Origin: Marinomonas flavescens
Lineage (GTDB): Bacteria > Pseudomonadota > Gammaproteobacteria > Pseudomonadales > Marinomonadaceae
Assembly: GCF_004352835.1 (NCBI RefSeq)
Contig: NZ_SJSB01000001.1
Coordinates: forward strand, 62,001 to 126,000
DNA length: 64,000 nt
Reading direction: 5' to 3'
Shown here: positions 1 to 10,422 of the stretch, piece after piece
Position numbering within the stretch: the first letter of the stretch is position 1
Layout of the letters: every line of letters starts with the position of its first letter
Notes under the pieces: generated by a model
What the model was told of the DNA's origin: nothing
The model's input: the letters and a program-made list of their open reading frames with translations, nothing else
Databases searched by the model: none
Position numbers and translations under genes: made by a program

Positions 1-1237
<1,237 letters not shown>

Positions 1238-1404
1238 CTATTATAGGGAAAAGTGGGACGTACTGCCATTGCGCTAAGGTGATTCAAGGTGTTTTGTCAT
1301 GATTAACTTGGTAGAACGAAACAAGCACCAAGTAAAATGAGTGACTTGATGCTTTTAATTGGATGGGAGACACTGTCTATTCTCCGCTTTTACTAAGAAG
1401 TTCT

Positions 1405-1794
1405 ATGCTTGAGTCTGCAATAAAGCAATATTTATTAGAAAAACCAGAAGCGTTGGAAGATTATCCATTTGGACCAGACGCTATTGTGTTTAAAGTGCAA
1501 AAGAAAATGTTTGCTTTATTTATGGTGAGGCAAGGGCAGAGTGCGCTTAATTTAAAATGCGATCCTGAAGAAGCGGTTCAGTTAAGGGATATTTTTAGCG
1601 CCGTCACGGCGGGATATCATATGAATAAACGACATTGGAATACTGTCATTCTTGATGGCTCTCTACCAATGGGTGAAATTGAACGTATGATTGATAATTC
1701 TTATAGTTTGGTTGTCAAAGGCCTCAAAAAATCAGATCGAGAAGGTTTGGAAGTTCGTCACGGTAGTCAGATTGTTTATGCGTTGAATAAGTAG
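1405..1794 (+). CDS. MmcQ/YjbR family protein
   Basis: A 129-residue protein of the MmcQ/YjbR family, compact CyaY-like folds often called DNA-binding but with no firm biochemical role. Supporting motifs are the early YPFGPDAIVFKV segment, the LNLKCDPEEAVQLRD segment and the late MNKRHWNTVIL segment, in family order. An in-frame ATG lies 42 bases upstream, but the ATG at 1405 has an AAGAAG ribosome-binding-like stretch just before it and gives the conserved N-terminus MLESAIKQYL. It looks monocistronic. Confidence 0.85.
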   Translation: MLESAIKQYLLEKPEALEDYPFGPDAIVFKVQKKMFALFMVRQGQSALNLKCDPEEAVQLRDIFSAVTAGYHMNKRHWNTVILDGSLPMGEIERMIDNSYSLVVKGLKKSDREGLEVRHGSQIVYALNK

Positions 1795-1881
1795 ATTATT
1801 CAAATCAGGTTGTTTTTTTAGTATTGTTGCTCTTTTTATACTGATAAAAAGTTGAGTGACTTAGGCCCGCTTGGAGGTTTT

Positions 1882-2292
1882 ATGAGTACAGTGTTGAAAG
1901 GAAGTTGTTTGTGTCATGGCATCCAGTATGAAGTACGCAGTGAGCTAGGCGATATTATGCAGTGCCATTGCCAAAAGTGTCGTAAAGCAAACGGTACCGC
2001 GTTTGCGACTAATGCCGCTATCCCAACTGATGCCTTTGTCTTTTTAGAAGGAGAGTCATTAGTAGGGGAATATGAATCGACACCTGGCGTGTTTCGTACT
2101 TTTTGTACTCGATGCGCATCCCCGCTTTACAGCCGTCGCCCTAGCCAGCCAGAATTGCTTCGATTACGTATTGGTACCCTTGATACGCCAATTGAAGGTC
2201 GCCCAGCGCTTCATATTTATGCCGCGTCTAAAGCAGAATGGGATCGTATCACAGATGATATTCCTCAATATGATGAACGGCCACTCTCTTAA
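1882..2292 (+). CDS. GFA family zinc-binding protein
   Basis: A 136-residue protein of the GFA (glutathione-dependent formaldehyde-activating / CENP-V) family. The zinc cysteines are visible: CLCHG near residue 10, CHCQKC near residue 30 and a CTRC pair near residue 77. The start is the ATG at 1882 because a GGAGG site lies six bases upstream; an in-frame TTG at 1852 has no such support. Many family members have no demonstrated formaldehyde activity, so the substrate is unknown. It stands alone between the YjbR-like gene and a Nudix gene. Confidence 0.85.
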   Translation: MSTVLKGSCLCHGIQYEVRSELGDIMQCHCQKCRKANGTAFATNAAIPTDAFVFLEGESLVGEYESTPGVFRTFCTRCASPLYSRRPSQPELLRLRIGTLDTPIEGRPALHIYAASKAEWDRITDDIPQYDERPLS

Positions 2293-2401
2293 TTCTCGCT
2301 AAGTGATAGCGTCAGTTCGATGATTACTTTAAAAAACTGGCAAAAATGATTTGGTCGTCTATGCTTAAAGTTCCCTCCATAGATGTAATGAAGAGACCTT
2401 T

Positions 2402-2446
2402 GAGGCTGTAGTAGGCGTGATGTTTACCATGCTTGCCTCTTTTTTT
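2402..2446 (+). terminator. Possible intrinsic terminator
   Basis: GAGGC at 2402-2406 can pair with GCCTC at 2435-2439, followed by seven T residues. The intervening arms pair only partly, so this is a weak candidate for ending the GFA-family transcript. Confidence 0.35.
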
Positions 2447-2531
2447 AATAGATGCACTCTGCCAATTCCTTATTTTTCCCACTTATCCACATAGCGTGTT
2501 GCGTTATGATCTTTTATTTCGCTAAATAAGG

Positions 2532-3290
2532 GTGACTCTATTGTCTATTCTGCCTCATCAAACTGATATTTTTGGTGGCATTATCATCGATCCTGATCAA
2601 TTACCTGATACCTTAATTCAGTTTGAGCAGGGATTGATTTCATTATTAGAAAAAGCCAAGAAAGGCGATTTCAAACTTATTTGGCTTACCGTTGAACGCA
2701 CCAAAACAGACATTATTCCTATTTTAGCAACACATAATTTTGTATTTCATACTTGCAGCGAAGACACGCTGACAATGATTTGCCGTATGGAAGAAACCAG
2801 TTATGCGCCTTTTTCGCCTACTCACACTTTGGGTACTGGGGCGATCGTTATCAATGATAAAGATGAGCTGTTGGTGATGCGCGATAATTGGTCATCTTAT
2901 CGCGGTTATAAATTACCGGGTGGATATCTTGAACAGGGTGAAAGCATTGAAGAAGCCGTTGTTCGAGAAGTGCTAGAAGAAACTGGTGTAACCACTCGAT
3001 TTGATGCTGTATTAGGGCTCAGAGCACGCCACCCTGTGCAATTTGACAAATCCAATCTTTATATTGTTTGCCGTTTAGTACCGATTGACGAAACCATTGA
3101 GATTACTGATACCGCTGAAGTGGCGGAAGCCAGATGGATGCCAGTGAGTGACTATTTGGCAGATGTGAATATTCATGCGTTCAATCGAAAAATGGTGGCA
3201 GAGTTGAGACATTGTACCGGCTTACAGCGCATTCAAGTAGATACATCATTAGCGTCCAATGCTCAGAATGAAGTCTTTTTTGCGACCTAA
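2532..3290 (+). CDS. Nudix hydrolase with N-terminal pre-Nudix domain
   Basis: A 252-residue hydrolase of nucleoside-diphosphate-linked compounds. The Nudix box is perfect in the second half (G-x5-E-x7-REVLEETG, near residues 136-158), giving the metal-binding glutamates. The first 95 residues resemble the pre-Nudix domain of NUDT6-type proteins (acyltransferase-like, with QFEQGLISLLEKAK and ERTKTDIIPIL). The start is GTG at 2532 after a TAAGG stretch; TTG at 2541 is an alternative. The true substrate cannot be read from sequence. Confidence 0.85.
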   Translation: MTLLSILPHQTDIFGGIIIDPDQLPDTLIQFEQGLISLLEKAKKGDFKLIWLTVERTKTDIIPILATHNFVFHTCSEDTLTMICRMEETSYAPFSPTHTLGTGAIVINDKDELLVMRDNWSSYRGYKLPGGYLEQGESIEEAVVREVLEETGVTTRFDAVLGLRARHPVQFDKSNLYIVCRLVPIDETIEITDTAEVAEARWMPVSDYLADVNIHAFNRKMVAELRHCTGLQRIQVDTSLASNAQNEVFFAT

Positions 3291-3302
3291 TGTTAAGCAA
3301 CA

Positions 3303-3324
3303 AAAAGTGAGCATTCTTACTTTT
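3303..3324 (+). terminator. Intrinsic terminator after the Nudix gene
   Basis: AAAAGTGAG at 3303-3311 pairs (one G-U) with CTTACTTTT at 3316-3324 around a four-base loop, only a few bases after the Nudix stop. The T run belongs to the second arm. Confidence 0.5.
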
Positions 3325-3437
3325 GGGCTATTGTACTAAACGCTGCATGTTAAAATGAAAAGATCACAATCAGAATGACTTGTCCCTCCTTCCTACGCCC
3401 CGTATAGTCTCTGCCATTGTAGAATGGCCTGAAGGCC

Positions 3438-4286
3438 ATGGCCCTCATCGAATTGGATTGTTTAGTGTCTGATATAAATAAATCGGCAGCAGTGTCGTAC
3501 TTTTTAAAAAGCCGCCCAGCCGCTATTGAGCTAGATAATGTATCTTGGTCTCCAACGGCTGGACGAGTAGTGCTTCAGCCTATTCAAATAAGTATTAAAG
3601 CGGGTGAGTTTGTTGCGATTGTAGGCCCAAATGGGTCAGGAAAAACCAGCTTATTACGTTGTTTATATCGGGTAAATAAACCCACATCTGGTTATGTGCG
3701 ACTAGACGGTAAGGATGTTTGGCGCCTGTCAGCCAAACAATGCGCTCAACGTATTGCCACTGTGTTGCAGGATTCTGGTGCAGATTTTGGGCTCAGCGTG
3801 TTTGAGATGGTGGAAGTCGGATTAACACCGAATACATCGTCTTGGGGGCGCTCAGATAAGGATATTCAAACCGTAGAACGCGCATTAGACTGGTTAGATG
3901 TATTGCCATTAGCGAACCGCGATTTCAGTTCACTATCCGGCGGTGAGCGTCAGAGAGTAAGAATTGCACGGGCGTTAGTGCAACAACCCGACGTCTTGAT
4001 CCTAGATGAACCAACGAATCATTTGGATATTCGCCACCAGCTTGATGTCCTTGCACTTATTGCCAAACTACCTTGTACTGTAATTGTATCGCTTCATGAT
4101 TTAGCGTTGGCTTCAGCCTATGCCGATCGCGTTATGGTGCTTAAAGAAGGGCGATTAGACGCCTTTGATACGCCTGAGAACGTCTTTTCTTCTAGCCGAA
4201 TTAAACACGTTTTTGATGTTGAGACCGTGATAGATGAACATCCTATTACACAGCGCCCACGATTTTCTTTTTACCTTAATGATTAA
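3438..4286 (+). CDS. ABC importer ATP-binding protein (FecE/BtuD type)
   Basis: The ATPase subunit of an iron-siderophore/corrinoid-type importer. Walker A is GPNGSGKTS near residue 63, the signature is LSGGERQR near residue 165, and Walker B is LILDEPTNH followed by an SLHD H-loop. The start is uncertain: ATG at 3438 lies in the palindrome ATGGCCTGAAGGCCAT (3424-3439), and the family core only begins around residue 30, so a GTG near 3464 is possible. The following substrate-binding gene starts inside its last codons, so the three genes to 6380 form one operon. The substrate is not fixed; the downstream binding protein favours a corrinoid or metal chelate. Confidence 0.85.
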   Translation: MALIELDCLVSDINKSAAVSYFLKSRPAAIELDNVSWSPTAGRVVLQPIQISIKAGEFVAIVGPNGSGKTSLLRCLYRVNKPTSGYVRLDGKDVWRLSAKQCAQRIATVLQDSGADFGLSVFEMVEVGLTPNTSSWGRSDKDIQTVERALDWLDVLPLANRDFSSLSGGERQRVRIARALVQQPDVLILDEPTNHLDIRHQLDVLALIAKLPCTVIVSLHDLALASAYADRVMVLKEGRLDAFDTPENVFSSSRIKHVFDVETVIDEHPITQRPRFSFYLND

Positions 4287-5277
4287 CCATATGATGACGT
4301 ACATATCTCACTTTAAAAGCCGACCTTTGATATTAGCAGCGGGCTTGTTTGTCAGTGTTACCCAAGCAGATTTCGCCAGTGCTGCGCACTATCCGGTGCA
4401 AGTACAGAGTTGTAATAGAACCGTGACGTTTGATAAAGCGCCACAAGCGGCTGTATCTAATGACGTTAATTTGACCGAAATGATGTTGGCGCTTCATTTA
4501 CAAGATCATATGGTCGGTTATACCGGTGTCTCGGGTTGGAAAACACTGGATCCGACATTGCGAAAAGGCATCGGTCAATTGCCAGAGTTATCCCCGAAAT
4601 ACCCAACCAAAGAAGTGTTGTTGGGTGCCAATGCAGACTTTTACTTTGCTGGTTGGAATTACGGCATGCGCGTTGGTGGTGGGGTAACGCCTTCCACGTT
4701 GGCGCCATTGGGCATTAAGGTGTATGAATTAACCGAAAGTTGTATTCATATTATGAATAAACCTAAGGTGTCAATGAATGATCTATACAAGGATTTGCTG
4801 AATTTAGGGAACATTTTTAATGTTGAAGCGCGTGCGACAAAGCTCGTTGCAGGGTATAAAAAAGAATTAGTGAGTTTTCAAGAAAAACTGACACCACTCA
4901 AAAAGCCTCCCAAAGTATTTGTCTATGACTCAGGCGAAGCTGAACCTTTCACGGCGGGGCGTTATGGTATGCCAACAGCACTGATTGAAGCCGCGGGTGG
5001 TATCAATGTGGCCGATGATGTGAATAAAAGTTGGACCCAGATAGGTTGGGAGTCTGTTATTGATCGAGCTCCCGATATTATTGTTATTGTGAATTATGGC
5101 GACGTAACCGCACAACAGAAAATCGAATTTTTAACACATAACCCGGCATTAAAATCGATACCAGCGATAAAAAACAAACATTTTGTGGTGCTTCAATATG
5201 TAGAAGCCACTCCTGGGCCGCGTAATATAGAGGCGATTAAACGACTTGCTACCGCTTTTAGACGTGACGCTTCATGA
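4279..5277 (+). CDS. Periplasmic substrate-binding protein of FecB/BtuF type
   Basis: The binding protein of the importer. An N-terminal signal peptide (hydrophobic PLILAAGLFVSV, then an ADFASAAHYP cleavage region) precedes a class III metal-chelate-binding fold with the early CNRTVTFDKAPQ and TEMMLALHL stretches. ATG at 4279 overlaps the ATPase stop; ATG at 4291 is a second option. Similar binding proteins occur beside cobalamin genes in pseudomonads (recalled), suggesting a corrinoid substrate, but no cobalamin riboswitch is visible upstream. A siderophore is the main alternative. Confidence 0.8.
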   Translation: MINHMMTYISHFKSRPLILAAGLFVSVTQADFASAAHYPVQVQSCNRTVTFDKAPQAAVSNDVNLTEMMLALHLQDHMVGYTGVSGWKTLDPTLRKGIGQLPELSPKYPTKEVLLGANADFYFAGWNYGMRVGGGVTPSTLAPLGIKVYELTESCIHIMNKPKVSMNDLYKDLLNLGNIFNVEARATKLVAGYKKELVSFQEKLTPLKKPPKVFVYDSGEAEPFTAGRYGMPTALIEAAGGINVADDVNKSWTQIGWESVIDRAPDIIVIVNYGDVTAQQKIEFLTHNPALKSIPAIKNKHFVVLQYVEATPGPRNIEAIKRLATAFRRDAS

Positions 5278-6380
5278 GTAAAGATTCATCGTCTGAACTG
5301 AGTGAAAATCAATCATCAAAAAGTGCCACTTTATTGGCCACCTATGTGCCTTTGCCTTTTTTGATTCTCTTGCTGGCTTTTCTTCTGCTCGGTCTTATGG
5401 GGTTGGCAATTGGAGTGGGCTCTGTTGCGATTCAGCAATCAACGGTATGGGGTGTTATCGCGCATAAGCTTTCACTCGTATGGTTGCACCCCACTTGGTT
5501 TATTCCCGATTGGTCAATGGGGCGGGAAAATATTGTATGGGAAGTGCGACTGCCGCGAACTATTTTGGCGGCCACCGTAGGTGCATCGTTAGCGTTGGTT
5601 GGCGCGTCATTACAATCGGTGACACGTAACCCGCTTGCAGACCCACATCTGCTGGGTATCTCATCGGGCGCCGCGTTAGGTGCAATCATTGCGTTATTGC
5701 ACACTGGTATGGTGTTAGGTGTTGTTACTGTGCCTGTGTTTGCCTTTCTTGGTGCATTGCTTGCGATGTTTCTGGTACTGGCGGTGGCAAATTTTGCAGC
5801 GGCACACAGTGCGGGACGATTGATTCTAGCCGGAGTCGCGGTCGCTTTTGTTTTAACATCCGTAGGAAACTTGTTTATTTTTATGGGAGACCATCGTGCC
5901 TCCCATACGGTGATTTTTTGGATGTTGGGCGGACTAGGCTTGGCCCAATGGGGGCAATTATGGTTTCCCATTGGCACTTTACTATTGGGTAGTGCGTATC
6001 TTATTTACAAAGCACGCTATTTGAATGCAATGATCTTGGGTGATGAAACTGCGAGTACCTTGGGTATTCCTGTTGAGCGTTTTCGTATTGTGGTGATTAT
6101 TGTGTGTGCTTTATTGACTGGTGCCGCTGTCGCATTTTCGGGTGTGATTGGTTTTGTTGGTCTTATGGTGCCTCATATTGTGCGTTTGCTGGTGGGAGGA
6201 GATTATCGAAAGGTTTTACCATTGTCGGCATTGCTTGGTGCCATTTTCTTAGTTGTTGCAGATATAGTGGCGCGTATTATTATGCCGCCTCAAGATATGC
6301 CTATTGGTATTTTGACAGGGCTAGTAGGGGGCATCGGATTTGTTTTTTTAATGCGAAAGCGACGAAGTGTTGCTCTGTGA
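5274..6380 (+). CDS. FecCD/BtuC-type ABC permease
   Basis: Inner-membrane permease of 368 residues, with about ten hydrophobic segments and the FecCD family pattern: VRLPRTILAATVGASLALVG near residue 100, NPLADPHLLGISSGAALGA around residue 122, and the coupling region VGFVGLMVPHIVRLLVG near residue 290. Its ATG overlaps the stop of the binding-protein gene (ATGA arrangement), showing translational coupling. The N-terminal 25 residues are hydrophilic and Ser/Lys-rich. It ends the three-gene operon. Confidence 0.9.
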   Translation: MSKDSSSELSENQSSKSATLLATYVPLPFLILLLAFLLLGLMGLAIGVGSVAIQQSTVWGVIAHKLSLVWLHPTWFIPDWSMGRENIVWEVRLPRTILAATVGASLALVGASLQSVTRNPLADPHLLGISSGAALGAIIALLHTGMVLGVVTVPVFAFLGALLAMFLVLAVANFAAAHSAGRLILAGVAVAFVLTSVGNLFIFMGDHRASHTVIFWMLGGLGLAQWGQLWFPIGTLLLGSAYLIYKARYLNAMILGDETASTLGIPVERFRIVVIIVCALLTGAAVAFSGVIGFVGLMVPHIVRLLVGGDYRKVLPLSALLGAIFLVVADIVARIIMPPQDMPIGILTGLVGGIGFVFLMRKRRSVAL

Positions 6381-6453
6381 CTGTAATCTGAAGTGAAAAA
6401 GCTAAGTTTACTAAGCCGAAATATTGGAATGAAAAAACACAAATTAAGGGGAT

Positions 6454-6479
6454 GAAAACGAGCGAGAAGGCCCGTTTTC
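6454..6479. terminator. Hairpin between convergent genes
   Basis: GAAAACG at 6454-6460 pairs with CGTTTTC at 6473-6479. It sits between the permease gene and the oppositely oriented peroxidase gene and could stop transcription from either side. The stem is only seven base pairs. Confidence 0.35.
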
Positions 6480-6494
6480 AAATACTTTGGGCGC

Positions 6495-7028
6495 TTACAG
6501 ATCTGCTTCAATAGCGCTGACTAAATCATCGCTTTCAGGTGTTACATCAGGTGAAAAACGCACGACATTGCCTTCTTTAGTCACTAGGAATTTCTCAAAA
6601 TTCCATACAACTTCTGGCGCCAATGTTGATTCAATATTGTGCCCAGACAACATTTTTTCCATCGCTTCACGATTTGGCGTCACAGGAGCCGCTTCAATTA
6701 AACTTTTATAAAGTGGATGCTTGTCCTTGCCTGTTACTGCGATTTTACTAAACATTGGAAATGTCACGTCGTAAGTAAGGCTGCAGAACGCTTGGATTTC
6801 TTCATCACTGCCAGGCTCTTGTCCAGCAAAATCGTTCGCAGGAAAGCCCAAAATCTCTAAGCCTTGAGAATGATATTTTTTGTATAATGCTTCTAATCCT
6901 TCGTATTGAGGCGTTAATCCACATTTGGATGCGACATTAACGATTAGCACCGTTTGCCCTTGATAAGCCGTTAAAGATACGTCTTCGCCTTTGATGTTGG
7001 TAACGGTTAAATCTAATAGATTACTCAT
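6495..7028 (-). CDS. Glutathione peroxidase (cysteine type)
   Basis: A 177-residue thiol peroxidase reducing hydroperoxides. The family motifs are in order: NVASKCGLTPQYEGL with peroxidatic Cys36, then LGFPANDFAGQEPG with the active-site Gln, then the late WNFEKFLV motif with the conserved Trp. A cysteine replaces the selenocysteine of animal enzymes. The usual FPCNQF is FPANDF here, so the common resolving cysteine is absent. The start ATG at 7026-7028 is the only sensible one. It is transcribed alone. Confidence 0.92.
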   Translation of the reverse strand: MSNLLDLTVTNIKGEDVSLTAYQGQTVLIVNVASKCGLTPQYEGLEALYKKYHSQGLEILGFPANDFAGQEPGSDEEIQAFCSLTYDVTFPMFSKIAVTGKDKHPLYKSLIEAAPVTPNREAMEKMLSGHNIESTLAPEVVWNFEKFLVTKEGNVVRFSPDVTPESDDLVSAIEADL

Positions 7029-7238
7029 GGTAGCCTCTTATATTGATGTAAATGGATTCGTTCTACGCAGATGCACTCACTACAGATTATGAGTGGATCT
7101 TTTTGTTGCTTCTCGCTTTAGCATATCTCTTCAGACATTAAATAAATGCGCAACAATTGCATAAGTTCGCTTGTCCTGCTTAGAGTGTTATTTAGGGGGC
7201 TGTCAGGATGAATAGCTTGTAACTTAAGGAGAGATTGT

Positions 7239-7574
7239 TTGTCTTACCCTGTTTTTCTAGTGAGTTTGTATGTTGTTTTCAGCATTGTGGCGTTTGGGTT
7301 TTATGGTTGGGACAAGCGCGCAGCTAAAAAGAGTCGACGTCGGGTGCCTGAAGTAACGCTTCATTGGTTAGCATTATTAGGCGGTTGGCCGGGTGCGATA
7401 TTGGCACAAAAATATTTCCGTCATAAAACGATAAAAAAATCGTTCCGTATTGCATTTTGGCTGACGTGTGTGGCGAATATTTTATTGCTGATGTTGGCGT
7501 GTTTCTTTGTTCAGGTAGGTTTTGTTCAAGGAATAAGCAATATTCAGGCGTTGCTCAACAGCCTATATAAGTAG
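7239..7574 (+). CDS. DUF1294 small membrane protein
   Basis: A 111-residue integral membrane protein of the DUF1294 family: a first membrane helix, then GWDKRAAKKSRRRVPE, the family signature LHWLALLGGWPGA with QKYFRHKTIKKSFR, and a second helix pair. Function is unknown. The start is TTG at 7239, because AAGGAGAG at 7226-7233 is correctly spaced for it and no ATG in frame is closer. In many bacteria this domain is fused to a cold-shock domain; here it stands alone. Confidence 0.85.
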   Translation: MSYPVFLVSLYVVFSIVAFGFYGWDKRAAKKSRRRVPEVTLHWLALLGGWPGAILAQKYFRHKTIKKSFRIAFWLTCVANILLLMLACFFVQVGFVQGISNIQALLNSLYK

Positions 7575-7585
7575 AGGCGTTCATA

Positions 7586-7637
7586 TCTGATGAACAATGA
7601 CGTTCTCGTCTGATGAACAATGACGTTCTCGTCTGAT
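7586..7637. repeat. Two-copy 23-bp tandem repeat
   Basis: A 23-base unit beginning TCTGATGAACAATGACG occurs at 7586-7608 and 7609-7631, with a third partial start. It lies between the DUF1294 gene and the pst terminator and has no evident function. Confidence 0.8.
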
Positions 7638-7657
7638 AAATAATTGTAAAAATACAA

Positions 7658-7679
7658 CGGCCTGAAAAATATCAGGCCG
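7658..7679 (-). terminator. Terminator of the pst operon
   Basis: A perfect eight-base stem, CGGCCTGA (7658-7665) with TCAGGCCG (7672-7679), and a six-base loop. On the minus strand a T-rich tract (GTTGTATTTTT) follows, so it most likely ends pstB transcription. Confidence 0.7.
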
Positions 7680-7725
7680 GTTTCTACACTACTGTTTCAT
7701 TAGCGGATTTCTAATCCTCAGATTA

Positions 7726-8544
7726 CTAGCCGAAACGACCCGTAATGTAGTTCTTAGTGCGCTCTTTTTTCGGACGTAAAAACATTTCGTCTGTTTCCGC
7801 CACTTCCACTATCTCGCCTAAATACATAAAGACGGTTTTTTGGGAGACCCGCGCGGCTTGTTGCATATTGTGCGTGACAATAACAATGGTGTATTCGTCG
7901 CGCAAAGTATCCAATAAATCCTCTATTTTAGAGGTGGATACAGGGTCAAGTGCAGAGGTAGGTTCGTCAAGCAATAACACTTGTGGTTCCAGTGCTATGG
8001 TTCGAGCGATACACAAACGTTGCTGTTGACCACCAGAAAGACTTTGTCCACTTTGATGTAGCTTGTCTTTTACTTCGTCCCACAAGGCTGCGCTGCGCAA
8101 GGCCTTTTCAACGCGAGCATCCATTTCACGACGTGACGGTTTTTCATAAAGACGAATGCCGTACGCGATATTGTCATAGATGGACATAGGAAATGGTGTC
8201 GGTGACTGAAATACCATGCCAACGCGAGCACGCAATGCAGAGACATTCATTTTCGGATCTAATATGTTTTGATTATCAATGATGACCTGACCTTTTGCTT
8301 CTTGGCCTGGGTACAGAGTATAGATACGGTTCAAAACACGTAACAATGTTGATTTACCACAACCAGATGGTCCAATGATCGCGGTTGTCTCATTGCGGCC
8401 AATCTCAAGATTGATATTTTTTAGAGAGTGATTATTACCGTAGTAAAAGTTCAAATCACGGATCGAAATATCAATCTCAGTAGCTAGCGCAGGTTTGCTA
8501 GGTTCAATATTTAAAAGTTCTGAAGGCGTCATGGCGATTTCCAT
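7726..8544 (-). CDS. pstB: Phosphate ABC transporter ATP-binding protein
   Basis: The ATPase of the high-affinity phosphate importer, 272 residues. Walker A is [12 protein letters not shown], the signature is [13 protein letters not shown] and Walker B is [12 protein letters not shown], all in the PstB version. The frame is open 120 bases further upstream into pstA, but the start [11 protein letters not shown] at 8544, after GGAAAAGCC, leaves a 14-base gap to pstA and fits family length. It is the last gene of pstSCAB; phoU and phoBR are not adjacent. Confidence 0.95.
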   Translation of the reverse strand: MEIAMTPSELLNIEPSKPALATEIDISIRDLNFYYGNNHSLKNINLEIGRNETTAIIGPSGCGKSTLLRVLNRIYTLYPGQEAKGQVIIDNQNILDPKMNVSALRARVGMVFQSPTPFPMSIYDNIAYGIRLYEKPSRREMDARVEKALRSAALWDEVKDKLHQSGQSLSGGQQQRLCIARTIALEPQVLLLDEPTSALDPVSTSKIEDLLDTLRDEYTIVIVTHNMQQAARVSQKTVFMYLGEIVEVAETDEMFLRPKKERTKNYITGRFG

Positions 8545-8558
8545 TGGCTTTTCCAAAA

Positions 8559-9410
8559 TTAGTGTTGTGCAGTCGCAGAGCGTAACACTACTCGCGAAAT
8601 AATAGAGAGAACAAGGATAGTCAAGGTGATTAATAGTGCACCTGCCCAAGCAAGGGCTTGCCAATCCGGATAAGGATTCATCGCAAACTGGAATATCATC
8701 ACTGGCAAGTTGGCCATCGACGAAGACATATCAGTTGACCAGAATTGGTTGTTCAACGCGGTAAACAATAGCGGTGCTGTTTCACCAGCGATACGAGCAA
8801 CAGACAATAAAATCCCCGTTGTCATACCGACACGAGCGGCTCGATAGCTAACGCTAAGAATAACTTTTGAACGGCTTGCACCCAGTGCATAAGCCGCTTC
8901 ACGCATACTGTTTGGTACCAGATTCAACATATCTTCGGTGGTACGAACAACAACCGGAATGGCAATAATGGCCAATGCGGCAGAGCCGGCCCAACCAGAA
9001 AAACCACCCATTGGAGCGACCAAAATCTCATAGATAAAAAGGCCCGCAAGAATAGAAGGTTTAGCTAACAAAACATCATTTACAAAGCGAACGATGGTTG
9101 CCAGTAATGTTCCTTTTCCGTATTCGTTTAGGTAAGTTCCCGCGAGTAATCCGACCGGTGTCGCTACCAGCATAGCGGCAGCCACCAATAAAAAACTACC
9201 CATAATGGCATTCGCCAAACCACCAGACTCACCAGGCGGTGGCGTCATTTCGGTGAATAAGCTTGGTTTGAATGCGGAAAAACCTTGATAAAGTAGCACC
9301 GAACAAATCCATACCAGAAAAGCGAGTACCAGTAGCGTTGCCGCAACGATCAGCATTCGAGCAATAATGTTGGCAAATTGGCGACGTTTAACGACAGCGT
9401 TCACAGACAA
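8559..9410 (-). CDS. pstA: Phosphate ABC transporter permease PstA
   Basis: Inner-membrane permease of 283 residues with six predicted membrane segments. The family pattern is clear in the middle: [19 protein letters not shown], then [18 protein letters not shown] (the EAA loop contacting PstB) and [14 protein letters not shown]. It starts three bases after the end of pstC and is followed by pstB. Confidence 0.95.
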   Translation of the reverse strand: MSVNAVVKRRQFANIIARMLIVAATLLVLAFLVWICSVLLYQGFSAFKPSLFTEMTPPPGESGGLANAIMGSFLLVAAAMLVATPVGLLAGTYLNEYGKGTLLATIVRFVNDVLLAKPSILAGLFIYEILVAPMGGFSGWAGSAALAIIAIPVVVRTTEDMLNLVPNSMREAAYALGASRSKVILSVSYRAARVGMTTGILLSVARIAGETAPLLFTALNNQFWSTDMSSSMANLPVMIFQFAMNPYPDWQALAWAGALLITLTILVLSIISRVVLRSATAQH

Positions 9411-9413
9411 CTC

Positions 9414-10418
9414 CTATGATGAAATTCGGTTAAGCATCAACCGCGCAATGGCGAGTACGATGAAGGTAATAATGAATAACAATAAGCCAAGCGCAATAAG
9501 AGAGGATGAATGTATTTCTGTATAAGCCTCTTGAAACTCATTCGCAATGGTAGATGCAATGGTGTTACCTGGAGCAAAAATGGCACCGGTAATACGGTTT
9601 GCGTTACCAACAATAAAGGTAACGGCCATGGTTTCACCAAGAGCGCGACCTAGGCCTAAAAATATGGCACCTGTCATCGCTGTTTTACAATGGGGAATGA
9701 TAATGGCGCGAGTCACTTCCCAGTCGGTTGCCCCAACGGCATAACCACTTTCTTTTAAGCGTTTAGGAACCGTATCAATCACATCTCGCATAACCGCAGC
9801 GATGAAAGGCAAGATCATAATAGCCAATACAATGCCCGCTGTTGCCATACCAATGCCGATCGCAGGACCTGCAAAGATAGAAGAAAGAAAAGGTACGTTT
9901 TCAAAGGCATTAATCACTGGTTCTTGCACATACTCTGCAAATACTGGAGCGAAGAAGAAAAGCCCCCACATGCCATAAATAATACTCGGAATAGCAGCCA
10001 GTAATTCAATCGCAATGCCTAAAGGGTGACGTAACCATCTAGGTGCTAATTGAGTAATGTAAATGGCAATGGCAAATGCTAAAGGAACCGCTAAAACAAT
10101 CGCAATACCAGAGGTAATCAGTGTGCCCGCAATGGCTGGTAGTGCGCCGAACTGCTCAGTAACTGGGTTCCAAGTTGATGTCCAAATAAAGGAAAGACCA
10201 AACTTGCTGATAGCAGGCCATGCACCCATTGTTAAAGAGACAAAGAAGCCGCCTAAGATAACAAGGATAAACATAGCAGAACAAATTGAAAGCCATTTGA
10301 ATGTGCTGTTGAAGCCTTCGCCATTCATGAAGCGAGGAGACCGCTGGAATGATCCAGCGGCCTCTTCATGAGCTTTCGTTTTAGTATTGTCGACGAGAGT
10401 CATGTTGGGTTTAGTCAT
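9414..10418 (-). CDS. pstC: Phosphate ABC transporter permease PstC
   Basis: Inner-membrane permease of 334 residues, partner of PstA. Recognisable stretches are AAIPSIIYGMWGLFFFAP, VPKRLKESGYAVGATDWEV (EAA loop) and LGRALGETMAVTFIVGN. A hydrophilic N-terminal tail of about 40 residues precedes the first membrane helix. It starts four bases after the pstS stop, so the operon order is pstS-pstC-pstA-pstB. Confidence 0.95.
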   Translation of the reverse strand: MTKPNMTLVDNTKTKAHEEAAGSFQRSPRFMNGEGFNSTFKWLSICSAMFILVILGGFFVSLTMGAWPAISKFGLSFIWTSTWNPVTEQFGALPAIAGTLITSGIAIVLAVPLAFAIAIYITQLAPRWLRHPLGIAIELLAAIPSIIYGMWGLFFFAPVFAEYVQEPVINAFENVPFLSSIFAGPAIGIGMATAGIVLAIMILPFIAAVMRDVIDTVPKRLKESGYAVGATDWEVTRAIIIPHCKTAMTGAIFLGLGRALGETMAVTFIVGNANRITGAIFAPGNTIASTIANEFQEAYTEIHSSSLIALGLLLFIITFIVLAIARLMLNRISS

Positions 10419-10422
10419 TAGC

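Noticed and set aside
3291-3437. Possible cobalamin riboswitch upstream of the ABC importer
   Set aside because: None of the conserved B12-box blocks is present; only a short terminator-like hairpin and a palindrome are seen.
5432-5977. Long minus-strand open frame of 181 codons inside the permease gene
   Set aside because: It is antisense to a clear FecCD permease and its composition follows from the membrane-protein codons.
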